A stretch of 64,000 nt of DNA from Ruminococcus sp. UBA1394 (GTDB taxonomy: Bacteria > Bacillota > Clostridia > Oscillospirales > Ruminococcaceae). Below, in pieces: positions 32,309-42,050 of the stretch (position 1 is the stretch's first letter; each line of letters begins with the position of its first letter). The notes under the pieces are model-generated. The model was given only the letters and a program-made list of their open reading frames with translations, searched no databases and was not told the DNA's origin. The translations under genes were made by a program, and so were the position numbers. The stretch covers positions 10,921 to 74,920 of the forward strand of contig DBQM01000016.1 in the NCBI GenBank assembly GCA_002305725.1. The letters are read 5' to 3'.

Positions 32309-33376
32309 TTATTTTATAGTGCCTCCGCCGATTACCACATCACCGTCATAGAATACAGCTGCCTGTCCCTTTGCGGGTGCTCTCTGCGGTTTATCAAATG
32401 TGACGAGTACTTCGCCGTTTTCAAGGGGTTTTACAACTGCCGGCATTTCGCTTCTGCTGTATCTTACCTTTGCTGTGACGTGCATTTCCTCCGGTAATGA
32501 GTCCATTGAAATGAGATTTACGTCACGGACTGTAATTTCGGTTTTGTACAAGTCACTTTCGTCACCGATTGTTACTGTGTTTTCAGCGGCGTTTTTGTCT
32601 GTGACATAAGCCGGTCTGCCGATTGATATGCCGATACCTCTGCGCTGTCCTATTGTATAGTTTATAACGCCCCTGTGTCTGCCGATAACCTCTCCGGCGG
32701 TGTTTAAGAAGTCTCCTTCTTTTATTTCAGCGCCTGTATGCTTTGTTATGAATGACGCATAGTCGCCGTCCGGCACAAAGCAGATGTCCTGACTGTCCGG
32801 TTTGCGTGAGTTTACCAGTCCGGCATTTTCTGCGATATCTCTGATTTCCGGCTTTTCATAGCTGCTGAGAGGGAAAAGTGTCTTTGAAAGCTGATACTGC
32901 GTAAGTCCGTATAGGACGTATGTCTGGTCTTTGGAGCGGTCTTTAGGGCGCTTTAAAATGTATTTCCCCGATTTCTCGTCAAACTCCCTTACGGCATAGT
33001 GACCTGTTGCGATATAGTCATAGCCCAGTTCTTCGGCACGTCTTAACATCTTGTCAAATTTTATATGCCTGTTGCACTCGATACACGGATTGGGCGTTTC
33101 GCCTTTAAGATAGCTTTCGGCGAACTGGTCCATTACCTTTTCTCTGAACAGTTCCTTGAAATTGAACACAAAATGTTCTATTCCCAGTCTGTAGCACACG
33201 CTCCTTGCGTCCTCAACGTCCAAAAGTGAACAGCAGGTCCTCGTACCCTCAATAACGTCCTCGCCGTCAAAAAGCTTGAGGGTAACTCCCGTAACGTCAT
33301 AACCGCTGTCAATCAGCAGTTTTGCGGCGACTGAGCTGTCAACTCCGCCGCTCATTCCAACCATAACCTTAGCCAT
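32309..33376 (-). CDS. mnmA: tRNA-specific 2-thiouridylase MnmA
   Basis: 355 aa from the ATG at 33376 (GGAG 7 bases upstream; another ATG two codons earlier is too close to the site). It thiolates U34 of Lys, Glu and Gln tRNAs. It has the PP-loop GMSGGVDSS, the two catalytic cysteines in NPCIECN and DSQDICFVPDG, and the GQRRGIGI segment. It overlaps the end of the HAD gene by 8 bases, so mnmA, the HAD hydrolase and tmcAL form one operon with two tRNA-modification genes. Confidence 0.95.
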   Translation of the reverse strand: MAKVMVGMSGGVDSSVAAKLLIDSGYDVTGVTLKLFDGEDVIEGTRTCCSLLDVEDARSVCYRLGIEHFVFNFKELFREKVMDQFAESYLKGETPNPCIECNRHIKFDKMLRRAEELGYDYIATGHYAVREFDEKSGKYILKRPKDRSKDQTYVLYGLTQYQLSKTLFPLSSYEKPEIRDIAENAGLVNSRKPDSQDICFVPDGDYASFITKHTGAEIKEGDFLNTAGEVIGRHRGVINYTIGQRRGIGISIGRPAYVTDKNAAENTVTIGDESDLYKTEITVRDVNLISMDSLPEEMHVTAKVRYSRSEMPAVVKPLENGEVLVTFDKPQRAPAKGQAAVFYDGDVVIGGGTIK

Positions 33377-34037
33377 TTTCATTCTCCTTAATCAGTATAT
33401 CCTTTACCTCGGCCATGCTTTTGACATTTTTCCATGACCTTTCACATATCTCGTTCCATTCGTTTTTCGCAATCCGGTCATAAACCGCAATTGTTCGGAA
33501 ACCGGCGTCTGCGGCTGTTTCAATGCAGTGTAGGGAATCTTCCACAACGACTGTATTTCTCGTGTCACATTCCATTTTTTCAGCCGATTTCAGAAAAATA
33601 TCCGGCTTGTCCTTGCCCTGTCCTACGTCTGAACAGGTCAGTATAAACTCAAAGCAGTCGCAGATGCCGAGCCGTTTTAGTGCGGCGTGTGCAAGACTGT
33701 TATATGTAGCGGTTGCAACGCACATTCTGTAACCGCATTTTTTAAGGTGATGAACTGCCTCATACGCACCGTCTTTCAGCGGTATGGTATAAAAATACTG
33801 CTCTCTCACCATTTCCTCAATTCTGTCAATTATCTCCTCGCAGGACTGTTTCAGAGAAAACTGCGTTTTGAAATACATTGCAGAATCATATATTGTCATT
33901 TTCTTTACTATATCCGAAACGCCCTCCGGCGGAGTTACTCCGTTTTCAAGCAGAAAACTCTGGTCAACTTTTTCCCAGCAATGCATTGAATCGAGGAGTG
34001 TTCCGTCGAGGTCAAAAATAATTCCTTTAATATTCAT
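33369..34037 (-). CDS. HAD-family hydrolase (phosphoglucomutase/phosphatase-like)
   Basis: 222 aa. Motif I FDLDGTLLDS (Asp9, Asp11), a helical cap domain, motif II VATATY, the Lys in motif III (GKDKPDIFLKSAEKM) and motif IV VEDSLHCIETA. This is the beta-phosphoglucomutase/phosphatase subfamily. The substrate is unknown. It overlaps tmcAL upstream by 11 bases and mnmA downstream by 8. Confidence 0.88.
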   Translation of the reverse strand: MNIKGIIFDLDGTLLDSMHCWEKVDQSFLLENGVTPPEGVSDIVKKMTIYDSAMYFKTQFSLKQSCEEIIDRIEEMVREQYFYTIPLKDGAYEAVHHLKKCGYRMCVATATYNSLAHAALKRLGICDCFEFILTCSDVGQGKDKPDIFLKSAEKMECDTRNTVVVEDSLHCIETAADAGFRTIAVYDRIAKNEWNEICERSWKNVKSMAEVKDILIKENENG

Positions 34038-35217
34038 TCTTTTCTATCCTTACTGCCGACCTGAAATCATCACTTTTCGAGCCGGCAATGTCCTGGGAAA
34101 GTCCGTAAACGTCAGAGGCAGTCCCCTCAATAAAAGCAAAGCGCTCAGCGGCTTTTCCGGTCTGTGAAAGCTTTGAAAGGGAGGTCGAAACCGGAATACT
34201 GCTGTTTTTGCATAGTGAAAGAATCTCACGCCCTCTCTCGTTCATGGCAAGTATTCTTGCGTATGGGGGGAGGGTCTGCAAATCCTCTTTAGTTGTGCCG
34301 ATAAGCATATTCAGCAGAATGCGTTTAAGCCTTGCCATTGTATAGCGCTTTGTCTTGACGCTTTCAAGCAGTTCCCCCACGCTCCCAGCCTCTGCCGACT
34401 GTTTAAGCCGGTATTCAAGTCCCTGTCCCACATCGGGGAGATTTTTTAGCTCTGAGAGGGGAGCAGTGCGCAGTTTGTAAAGTATGATGCGCTCCAGATT
34501 TTCCATGCGTGAGATTTTACCGTCAAGGCGGCAGTTTTCATATTCCTGTCTGATGTAATCCGGAATAAAACCGCCGAAGTCTTTCTGCTCAGCCATGCAC
34601 TCCCTTATATATGATGCACTTGCAAACTCTCCGCTGGTGTTTTCCGAGTCATGACCTGCTCCGTGCCGGCTGACTGTAAACGGCTTTATGTCTGAGCCGA
34701 GAAAGTTCAGCGCCTTTAAATACTCTATCGCAAGAATGTTGTTGGGGGAGGAGGCAGCGGCGGCGGTTTCTGCGCCGTACCTTTCAGCAATTGCGGCGGA
34801 CAGGGCGGCAGGGTAGGTCATGCCCTTTTCCATTGCGGCTTTCAGCGCTTCCTGGGGGATACTTCCGGCGGCTCTGGCAATTTCACAAAGAAGTACCATA
34901 TCTCCCGATTCACTTCCGAAAGATATCTCGTCCACACACCCCAGAGCGTTCATTATTGAAACAGCACCCCTTGCGTAAAATTCCGCAGAGGAAAGGCAGT
35001 AAACAGTCGGTATCTCGATTACAAGGTCTGCACCGCCTTTCAGCGCCAGCGACGCACGTCTGAATTTGTCCATAACAGCGGTTTCGCCCCTCTGGACGAA
35101 GTTTCCGCTCATGACTGCGATAATGTGTGTGGCACCGTTTAGCCGTGTCTGTCTGATATGATGCAGGTGTCCGTTGTGCATTGGGTTATATTCACATACA
35201 ATACCTGTTATTTTCAT
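34027..35217 (-). CDS. tmcAL: tRNA(Met) cytidine acetate ligase
   Basis: 396 aa. Begins KITGIVCEYNPMHNGHLHHI with the HxGH nucleotidyl-transfer motif, then VMSGNFVQRGE and the SPNNILAIEYLKAL segment typical of YlbM/TmcAL. In B. subtilis this enzyme forms ac4C34 of elongator tRNA-Met from acetate and ATP. It is the first gene of the tmcAL-HAD-mnmA operon. Acetate kinase (ackA) is encoded elsewhere in the window. Confidence 0.92.
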   Translation of the reverse strand: MKITGIVCEYNPMHNGHLHHIRQTRLNGATHIIAVMSGNFVQRGETAVMDKFRRASLALKGGADLVIEIPTVYCLSSAEFYARGAVSIMNALGCVDEISFGSESGDMVLLCEIARAAGSIPQEALKAAMEKGMTYPAALSAAIAERYGAETAAAASSPNNILAIEYLKALNFLGSDIKPFTVSRHGAGHDSENTSGEFASASYIRECMAEQKDFGGFIPDYIRQEYENCRLDGKISRMENLERIILYKLRTAPLSELKNLPDVGQGLEYRLKQSAEAGSVGELLESVKTKRYTMARLKRILLNMLIGTTKEDLQTLPPYARILAMNERGREILSLCKNSSIPVSTSLSKLSQTGKAAERFAFIEGTASDVYGLSQDIAGSKSDDFRSAVRIEKNEY

Positions 35218-35266
35218 GAAAATCTCCTGTTACAGTATAGCAAATTTTTTCGGGTATTTCAACCGG

Positions 35267-36517
35267 TTATTTTTTCGCCTGCATGGTGCTGATTTTTTCA
35301 ATCAGCTGGTCGAATACAGCCTTACTGCTTTTATCCGGTACTGCACCATTATAACGGCAGTCCATGTAGCACAAAGCCGCCTTGTGCCAGAGCTTTGCAA
35401 GGTCGTCCGGCAGTCTTTTTTCGATACTTAAAACAGTATCACTGCTTTCAATTTCAAATCCGCAAAGCCTCAGACCGTTCTGTGCAAGTTCGATAGCATT
35501 TCGCATGGTGCTTTCAGACCAGTCTGCTTTTTTGTATGCTTTAAGCTTTCTGTGCCACAGTTTTTCAGGTGAAATAAGCCGTATTTCAGCCTGTGACGGC
35601 TGAATGTAAGTCACATAATCAGTGTACTCCTCACAGCTTATTATATCCCCGTTTTGTTTGCGTATCATTGCTTTTTTGCGGATTTTCTGCGGTATCTTTG
35701 CGAAAAATTCCGCAATATCCCGGCGTATATAAATGATAAAAGAGATGACCATGACTGCAATAAGAGCAGTAAAAATATATTTTACTAAGGGACTTCCACT
35801 CGAAATCACGTCATTGTCCGGCTGTGTGTACTGCAAATCGCTTTCCGTCTGCGGTCTTTTAGTGTTTCCGCCGCCGGAGTTTTTGAAAAGAAGTCTGAGT
35901 ATAGCGTAAAAAAGCTTTGTCAGCACCTGTGCAAGAGGGAATGACAGCAAAGCCGTTATGACAAGCGCTGAAATGGGGAGAATGACTACCGCCGGATTTG
36001 CTTTCCCGTCACGGCTTTTGCGGAAAAAGTCTGCGCCGGATTTACAGTAAGCCATAAAGCCGTATGAGGCGGCGTAAAGCATATAGGAGATTAGCATTGC
36101 GGGTGAACTTTCAGAAAAGGAATAGCGGTAAACAATGCTTATAACAATATCTGCAAATGAAATACCTGCAAACAGATATATACTTTTCAACAGGCTTTCA
36201 CGCTTCGGACTGAAAAGAACACACGGCAGAAAAATCGCCGCAGAAAGTACTGAACGGTAAAAGAGCGAAACGCCGTTTAACAGCAGAAACGAAACTGCGG
36301 TCAGAATTATCGTGTATATCGGCGAAAGGTAACGGCTGTACTTTTTCGAAATAATACTGCTGATAACTGCTGAAATCACCGACAGGCAAAACACCATTAT
36401 TATAACGGTTGACGAGTTTACATAACAGTTCCGGCAGACCAGTATTATAAGCGGAAAAAAAGCCGCTGAAATACCGCACTTATAAATCAGCATGGAAAGG
36501 GTTTCAGCTTTTTTCAT
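35267..36517 (-). CDS. multi-pass membrane protein of a MoxR-DUF58 operon
   Basis: 416 aa with about eight hydrophobic segments in residues 10-270, a polar loop (about 215-245), and a soluble C-terminal domain of about 145 residues with helical WSESTMRNAIELAQNGLRLCGFE. Proteins in this position are often transglutaminase-like or DUF4129 proteins. Here I see no Cys-His-Asp transglutaminase core, so only the DUF4129-like tail is plausible. It overlaps the DUF58 gene by 14 bases. Confidence 0.7.
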   Translation of the reverse strand: MKKAETLSMLIYKCGISAAFFPLIILVCRNCYVNSSTVIIMVFCLSVISAVISSIISKKYSRYLSPIYTIILTAVSFLLLNGVSLFYRSVLSAAIFLPCVLFSPKRESLLKSIYLFAGISFADIVISIVYRYSFSESSPAMLISYMLYAASYGFMAYCKSGADFFRKSRDGKANPAVVILPISALVITALLSFPLAQVLTKLFYAILRLLFKNSGGGNTKRPQTESDLQYTQPDNDVISSGSPLVKYIFTALIAVMVISFIIYIRRDIAEFFAKIPQKIRKKAMIRKQNGDIISCEEYTDYVTYIQPSQAEIRLISPEKLWHRKLKAYKKADWSESTMRNAIELAQNGLRLCGFEIESSDTVLSIEKRLPDDLAKLWHKAALCYMDCRYNGAVPDKSSKAVFDQLIEKISTMQAKK

Positions 36518-37541
36518 TGTTGTCGCTCCTTTCCGGTACGCAGATAAAGTCCGCCGGCTTTGAGAGGTAACCGGTAAATATCACGCCATAACTCCATGAA
36601 ACCGCCGTTTGCTCGTTTGCAGTAATCAGTACCGGATTTGTTAGAAATTCCGGGAGGACGTCAATTTGCGGCGGCTTTTCGGGTACTCCGGCTTTGGCAA
36701 GTGAGTAAAGACAGCGTTTCAGATGTTCTCCGCCGTTTGCGTGAGGGACGGACAAGTCCGGCTCTGAGGGAATATATAACCCGAAGCAAAAGCCGTTTTG
36801 CGCTAACCTTTTGAGAAGATAACAGCAGATTTTTATGCTGTGCTCCGCAGTTTTTTCATGACAGCTTAAATCGAGTACGACTGACATTCTGCTTTCAGCG
36901 GAGGAATCAAAGGTGTTTACCATAAGGCAGTTTTCTTTGGCGGAGGCGCTGTGGTTTATGAATTTGAGCGGTTCTGTTCCGGTGTACTCCCTTATGCCGT
37001 CGGTGAAAAAATGGTCGGCGAAAGGGGGATTTTTAAAGGGGATATCTCCGCAGAAATTACGGCTGAAAATGCGGTCGGCATTAAAGGGGTACTCAGAGGG
37101 CAGTACGGTAATTTCCGGAAGTTGGCAGTCCGGTTTCAGCGAAAACACTTCCGAGCCGAAAATGTCTGAGGTGACAAGTACAGTATTTTTTATACCGTAA
37201 ACGCCGCGTCTGGAACACTTTATTTTCCACACTCTCTTTACCCGGCAGTTTCCCTTTACCTCAAAAAAGCTTGAAACGAACCTTGAACCGTCTGTTACTG
37301 CCGAATGGGTGTCGGCAAAATCAAGGTACGCAGACGCAGTCAGTTCCGACTTGAAAACGGGGAGGGGCAGACGCTTTCTGTTTTCGATTTCCTCAGTAAA
37401 CTCGATTTCAGCGCCCTCATATACTTCGCTTTCGCTGAAATAACAGTGGTAGTCAAGCTGTTTGAAGCAGTATTTTCGGTAGATTTTAAGCTGAACAAGG
37501 AAAATTACCAGACAGCCGACGGCGGCAATCAGAATTTCCAT
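36504..37541 (-). CDS. DUF58 domain protein
   Basis: 345 aa. A single N-terminal hydrophobic segment (about 3-20), a beta-rich region with FEVKGNCRVKRVWKIKCSRRGVYGI, and the DUF58 core GIREYTGTEPLKFINHSASAKENCLMVNTFDSS (about 187-219) before a vWA-like part. DUF58 proteins accompany MoxR ATPases and are thought to help assemble or activate partner complexes. It overlaps both neighbours (13-14 bases). Confidence 0.85.
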   Translation of the reverse strand: MEILIAAVGCLVIFLVQLKIYRKYCFKQLDYHCYFSESEVYEGAEIEFTEEIENRKRLPLPVFKSELTASAYLDFADTHSAVTDGSRFVSSFFEVKGNCRVKRVWKIKCSRRGVYGIKNTVLVTSDIFGSEVFSLKPDCQLPEITVLPSEYPFNADRIFSRNFCGDIPFKNPPFADHFFTDGIREYTGTEPLKFINHSASAKENCLMVNTFDSSAESRMSVVLDLSCHEKTAEHSIKICCYLLKRLAQNGFCFGLYIPSEPDLSVPHANGGEHLKRCLYSLAKAGVPEKPPQIDVLPEFLTNPVLITANEQTAVSWSYGVIFTGYLSKPADFICVPERSDNNEKS

Positions 37542-38476
37542 AGTTCTTCTCCGGGGACGGGTATTTCTGAAACAGTCTGCACTATAAGACTTCTCTTTTT
37601 GTCAAGGGCTGTGTTTTCGTGGGCGGAGGGGATAATGCGGTGAGATACGGTGTAGGGGATAACCTTTATAATATCGTCGGGTATCACATATTCTCTTCCG
37701 GACATAGCCGCAACCGCCTTTGCACCGTTGAGCGTATCAAGACACCCTCTCGGACTGATACCCAGTAAAAAGCGGCTGTCATTTCGTGTTTTTTCCGCAA
37801 TGTCAAGGAGATATGCGGTTATGCAGTCAGCGGCGTGAATCTTCTTTACCTCGTCCATACATTCCCTTAGTTCAACCTCGTCTGCAACTGCGTTCAGCTC
37901 ACCTATACGTTCTCTTCCAATCTCTCCGGAGAGGATTTTCAGCTCTGTTTCTCTTGTAGGATAACCGGGGGTAAGGCTCATGAAAAACCTGTCAAGCTGT
38001 GCCTCGGGCAGAGGGAATGTTCCCTGATACTCAAGTGGATTCTGGGTGGCTATTAACATAAAGGGAAAGGGCAGGGGATAGCTTTTTCCGTCAGCTGTGA
38101 CCTGTCTTTCCTCCATACATTCAAGGAGTGCGGACTGGGTTCTCGGTGCGGCACGGTTTATCTCGTCCCCGAGGAGTATTCCCGAAAAGACCGGACCTTT
38201 TCTGAAAGTAAAGCTTTCGTTTTTCTGACTGTAAAAGTTCACACCTGTTATGTCAGATGGGAGCAGGTCGGGAGTGAACTGTATTCTTCCGAAAGTACAG
38301 CCGACTGATTTTGCCGTCGATTCCGCAAGTGCGGTTTTTCCTGTTCCGGGGACGTCCTCCATAAGAACGTGTCCACGGCAGAAGAGTGCGGCTGTGAGCA
38401 TTTCGGCTGTTTCGTTTTTCAGGCTTACTGCCTTTTCTATATTTTCAATGATTCTGTCAGCGGTTTTCTGTATCAT
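37529..38476 (-). CDS. MoxR-family AAA+ ATPase
   Basis: 315 aa. Walker A VPGTGKTA (about 40-47), LLPSDITG, Walker B LLGDEINRAAPRTQSALLECMEE, sensor 1 ATQNP and the GISPRG arginine region. MoxR ATPases act as chaperones in metal insertion or complex assembly with the DUF58 protein encoded next. It is the first gene of the three-gene operon and follows the ABC genes by 11 bases, so read-through from them is likely. Confidence 0.92.
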   Translation of the reverse strand: MIQKTADRIIENIEKAVSLKNETAEMLTAALFCRGHVLMEDVPGTGKTALAESTAKSVGCTFGRIQFTPDLLPSDITGVNFYSQKNESFTFRKGPVFSGILLGDEINRAAPRTQSALLECMEERQVTADGKSYPLPFPFMLIATQNPLEYQGTFPLPEAQLDRFFMSLTPGYPTRETELKILSGEIGRERIGELNAVADEVELRECMDEVKKIHAADCITAYLLDIAEKTRNDSRFLLGISPRGCLDTLNGAKAVAAMSGREYVIPDDIIKVIPYTVSHRIIPSAHENTALDKKRSLIVQTVSEIPVPGEELWKF

Positions 38477-38487
38477 TTATTGTCCTT

Positions 38488-40242
38488 TCATACTGCTGAA
38501 AACTGGCTGTTATAAAGCTCTGCATAGAAGCCGTTTTGTGCCATAAGCTGTTCATGACTGCCCTGTTCTATAACATTGCCGCTTTTCATTACAAGTATAA
38601 CGTCTGCGTTTTTGATTGTTGAAAGTCTGTGAGCGATGATAAAACTGGTCTTGCCCTTCATAAGCTTTTCAAAGGCTCTCTGGACACGCTGTTCTGTTCT
38701 GATATCAATGCTGGAGGTTGCCTCGTCAAGAATGAGTACAGGAGGATTGGTAAGCATTATCCTTGCAATTGAAATAAGCTGTTTCTGCCCTTGTGAAAGC
38801 TCTCCGCCCTCTTCAGTAATATAGGTGTCGTATCCGTCCGGCAGACGCTTTATAAAGCTGTGAGCGTGGGCGGCTTTGGCGGCGGCGGTTATCTGTTCGG
38901 GAGTGGCGTCCGGTCTGCCGTAGGCAATATTTTCAGCAACAGTACCGGTGAAAAGCCAGGTGTCCTGCAAAACCATTCCGAACATGGAGCGCAGGCTTGA
39001 ACGGGTTATATCCTGGGTATTTTTCCCCGAAAGCTTTATAGTACCGCTGTTTATATCGTAAAATCTCAGCAGCAGATTGATAACAGTGGTTTTGCCGCAG
39101 CCGGTAGGACCGACAATTGCGATTTTCTGTCCCGGTCTGACTGTAAGATTAAAGTCGGTGATAAGGGGATTTTCGGGTACATAGGAGAAATTGACGTGGC
39201 TGAGTTCAAGAGAACCGTCGCACTCTGTCATAACTTCCTTGCCCTCGTCGGAGGATTCAGCCGGCTCGTCTATTACACTGAACACTCTCTGTGCAGAAGT
39301 GACAGCATTCTGCAGTTCGGCAATTACGCCGGAAATCTCGTTGAATGGCTTGGTATACTGGTTTGAGTAGGACAGAAAGCTTGTCAGCTGACCTACTGTG
39401 ATTTTCCCCAGAAAGCCGATAGAACCGATAGCACTCAGCGCACCGGCAGTTCCTACAGCGGCATAGATAAGACCGTTTACAAAGCGTGTTGTAGGGTTTG
39501 TCATAGAGGAAAAGAAAATAGCTTTAACACCGCTTTTTGCCATTTTTGCATTGGTTTCGCTGAAACTTTTTTCAGCACGTCCCTCATAGGAAAATGCCTT
39601 GACTACCTTCTGATTGCCTATCATCTCTTCTGCAATGCCGTTTAACTTTCCACGGTGTTCGGACTGCTCCGTGAAAGCCTTTCTTGAAAGCTGTGTTATC
39701 TTTGCGGCAGTGAAAAGGGAAATCGGCGTAAGGACTACAACGATAAGGGCGATTTTAACACTTATGGTCAGCATGAAAACCAGTGTGCCTAAAATGGTCA
39801 CAATGCCGCTGAAAAGCTGTGTAAAGCCCTGCAGAAGACCGTCTGAGATGATTTCAATATCGTTTACCGCACGGCTTATCAGTTCGCCCTTTGAGTTTCT
39901 GTCTATATATTTTAAGGGTACACTGTTTAACTTGTCAAAGAGTTCTGTTCTTATGTCACGGATAGTATTGTAGGAAAGTCTGTTTGTGGCAAGGGCAGTC
40001 AGCCACTGGAAAAAGGTGCTGACAAGGACAGTTGCGGCAAGTACTGCGGCAAGCTTTAATAGTCCTTTAAAATCAACGTTACCCTCTCCCACAATAAGGT
40101 CAACGCCTTTTCCTATAAACACCGGAACAAACAGCGAAAGCAGTACCCCCACAAAAGAAAAGACGATTGCGGCGGCAAGGTACATTTTATACGGCCGGAC
40201 ATAGCCTAAAATTCTTTTTAATGTTTTTATCAAAGGGTTCAC
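38488..40242 (-). CDS. ABC exporter, fused permease-ATPase, subunit B
   Basis: 584 aa. Six transmembrane helices (about 15-320), then an ATPase domain with Walker A GPTGCGKTT, signature ELSQGQKQL (LSQGQ in place of LSGGQ), Walker B VLILDEATSSID and H-loop AHRLST. The start is GTG (40240-40242), one base after the TGA of the partner, so translation is coupled. With the upstream gene it forms a heterodimeric LmrCD/BmrCD-like exporter. The substrate is unknown. Confidence 0.92.
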   Translation of the reverse strand: MNPLIKTLKRILGYVRPYKMYLAAAIVFSFVGVLLSLFVPVFIGKGVDLIVGEGNVDFKGLLKLAAVLAATVLVSTFFQWLTALATNRLSYNTIRDIRTELFDKLNSVPLKYIDRNSKGELISRAVNDIEIISDGLLQGFTQLFSGIVTILGTLVFMLTISVKIALIVVVLTPISLFTAAKITQLSRKAFTEQSEHRGKLNGIAEEMIGNQKVVKAFSYEGRAEKSFSETNAKMAKSGVKAIFFSSMTNPTTRFVNGLIYAAVGTAGALSAIGSIGFLGKITVGQLTSFLSYSNQYTKPFNEISGVIAELQNAVTSAQRVFSVIDEPAESSDEGKEVMTECDGSLELSHVNFSYVPENPLITDFNLTVRPGQKIAIVGPTGCGKTTVINLLLRFYDINSGTIKLSGKNTQDITRSSLRSMFGMVLQDTWLFTGTVAENIAYGRPDATPEQITAAAKAAHAHSFIKRLPDGYDTYITEEGGELSQGQKQLISIARIMLTNPPVLILDEATSSIDIRTEQRVQRAFEKLMKGKTSFIIAHRLSTIKNADVILVMKSGNVIEQGSHEQLMAQNGFYAELYNSQFSAV

Positions 40243-40243
40243 C

Positions 40244-41953
40244 TCATTTCATCTGACAATTGTAGATTTCCTGATATTCCTCACAGCTTTCAAGCAGCTG
40301 CTCGTTTGTGCCTAAACCTGCCATTTCGCCGTCGTCAAGAACGAGTATTGAGTCGGCATTTTTCAGAGTTGTGGCACGCTGGGAAATCATTATCACAGCA
40401 GTATTTTTCAGATTTTCCGCAAGTGCTTTTCTCAGTGCAAAATCTGTTGCGTAGTCAAGGGCGCTCATGCTGTCGTCAAGTATTACTATCGGCGGTTCTC
40501 CCACAAGCGCTCGTGCAATGGTCAGTCGCTGGCGCTGTCCGCCGGAGAAGTTTTTGCCGCCCTGTGCAATATGGGTATCAAGACCGTCCGGAAGAGCACT
40601 TACAAAATCCCATGCCTGCGCAGTTTTCAGCGCCTTTATAATCTCATCATCTGTGGCGTCAGGCTTAGCCCAGCGCATATTTTCCCGGACAGTACCCGAA
40701 AACAGTGCGGCTTTCTGCGGTACAACACCTATTGAACTGCGCAGAAATTCAAGGGAATAGTCCTCAATATTACTGCCGAAAATTTTCAGAGTACCCTCAG
40801 TAATATTGTAAAAATGGGGGATAAGGTTTGCAAGAGTGGACTTGCCCGAACCAGTACCGCCGATTATACCCAGAGTTTCCCCACGTTTAAGGGTAAAGCT
40901 TATGCTTTTCAGGGACTCCGCACCTGCACCGGGGTAAGTGAAGGAGAGGTTTTCACATTCAACTGCCGGTGCGCTGAAATCAAATTCTGTCTTTGTACCG
41001 CCGGAGAGAGTAGGCTCAGTTTCAAAGACTTCGTTTATACGGGAGGCAGAGGAAGCCGCCTTTGTGAATACTACAATGAGGTTTGCGAGGACTACCAGCG
41101 CAAGCAGAATCTGGGTCATGTAGTTTACAAACGCCGTAATTTCGCCCTGTGAGAGATTTCCGGCGTCAACTCTTTTTCCGCCGAACCAGAGAATAGCAAC
41201 AATGCTCAGATTCATTATCATGAACGTTACCGGATTGAGAATTGCGGAAATCTTTCCGGCAGTAATAGAATTTTCAGCAAGTTCATTGCTGGCGTCGTTA
41301 AACTCCTGCTTTTCCTTTTCCTGTTTGGAGAACGCACGGATAACTCTCACGCCCTCAAGGTTTTCTCTTGTGAGGAGAGAAATGCGGTCGAGATTTTTCT
41401 GTATCTTCTTGTACATGGGTACTGTCTTTTTCATAATTGCAACGATTATTACCGCAATAACCGGAGCGGCGATAAGGAAGATAAGTGACAGCTTGAAGTC
41501 CAGCAGCATAGCCATAACAGCCGCACCGATAATAAGAAACGGCGCACGGACAGCAAGACGTATGAACATATTTACACCATTCTGGGCGAGATTGGTGTCA
41601 TTGACAAGACGTGTGGTGAGAGAGGACGTACCAAATTTGTCAATTTCCGCATGGGAAAATCGGTTTATGTGTCTGTACAGTGCATCCCTCAGCTCCGTGC
41701 CAAAGCCGTATGCACATTTTGCGGCAAAAAACTGGCAGGTGAGGGCAAAACCCAGTCCGCATATACCCAGCAGTACAAGCACTCCGCACATTTTCCACAC
41801 ATAAACTGAATCGTTGTTTTTTATGCCCACATCAATGATTTTTGCGGTAACAAGAGGGACGATAAGTTCAAATATTGCCTCAAGCAGTTTAAAAAAAGGA
41901 CCTAAAACCATTTCCTTTTTATAGTTTTTCAGGAATCTCCTGAGCTTAAACAT
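40244..41953 (-). CDS. ABC exporter, fused permease-ATPase, subunit A
   Basis: 569 aa from the ATG at 41953 (AAGGAGTG upstream; the frame extends to 42016 without a site). Six helices, Walker A GGTGSGKST, signature FSGGQRQRL, Walker B IVILDDSMSALD (the catalytic Glu is Asp, as in the degenerate half of heterodimeric exporters) and QRATT in place of the H-loop His. This half therefore probably binds but poorly hydrolyses ATP. It pairs with the next gene. The upstream DNA holds an unusual GTAGTAGG array. Confidence 0.92.
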   Translation of the reverse strand: MFKLRRFLKNYKKEMVLGPFFKLLEAIFELIVPLVTAKIIDVGIKNNDSVYVWKMCGVLVLLGICGLGFALTCQFFAAKCAYGFGTELRDALYRHINRFSHAEIDKFGTSSLTTRLVNDTNLAQNGVNMFIRLAVRAPFLIIGAAVMAMLLDFKLSLIFLIAAPVIAVIIVAIMKKTVPMYKKIQKNLDRISLLTRENLEGVRVIRAFSKQEKEKQEFNDASNELAENSITAGKISAILNPVTFMIMNLSIVAILWFGGKRVDAGNLSQGEITAFVNYMTQILLALVVLANLIVVFTKAASSASRINEVFETEPTLSGGTKTEFDFSAPAVECENLSFTYPGAGAESLKSISFTLKRGETLGIIGGTGSGKSTLANLIPHFYNITEGTLKIFGSNIEDYSLEFLRSSIGVVPQKAALFSGTVRENMRWAKPDATDDEIIKALKTAQAWDFVSALPDGLDTHIAQGGKNFSGGQRQRLTIARALVGEPPIVILDDSMSALDYATDFALRKALAENLKNTAVIMISQRATTLKNADSILVLDDGEMAGLGTNEQLLESCEEYQEIYNCQMK

Positions 41954-42050
41954 ATAATTTAACACTCCTTCGCTGTTTATCATTATTATTTTACACCAAA
42001 TTTCACAATAATGCAATGCTGGGAATAAAAAAGACGGACTATATCAGTTT

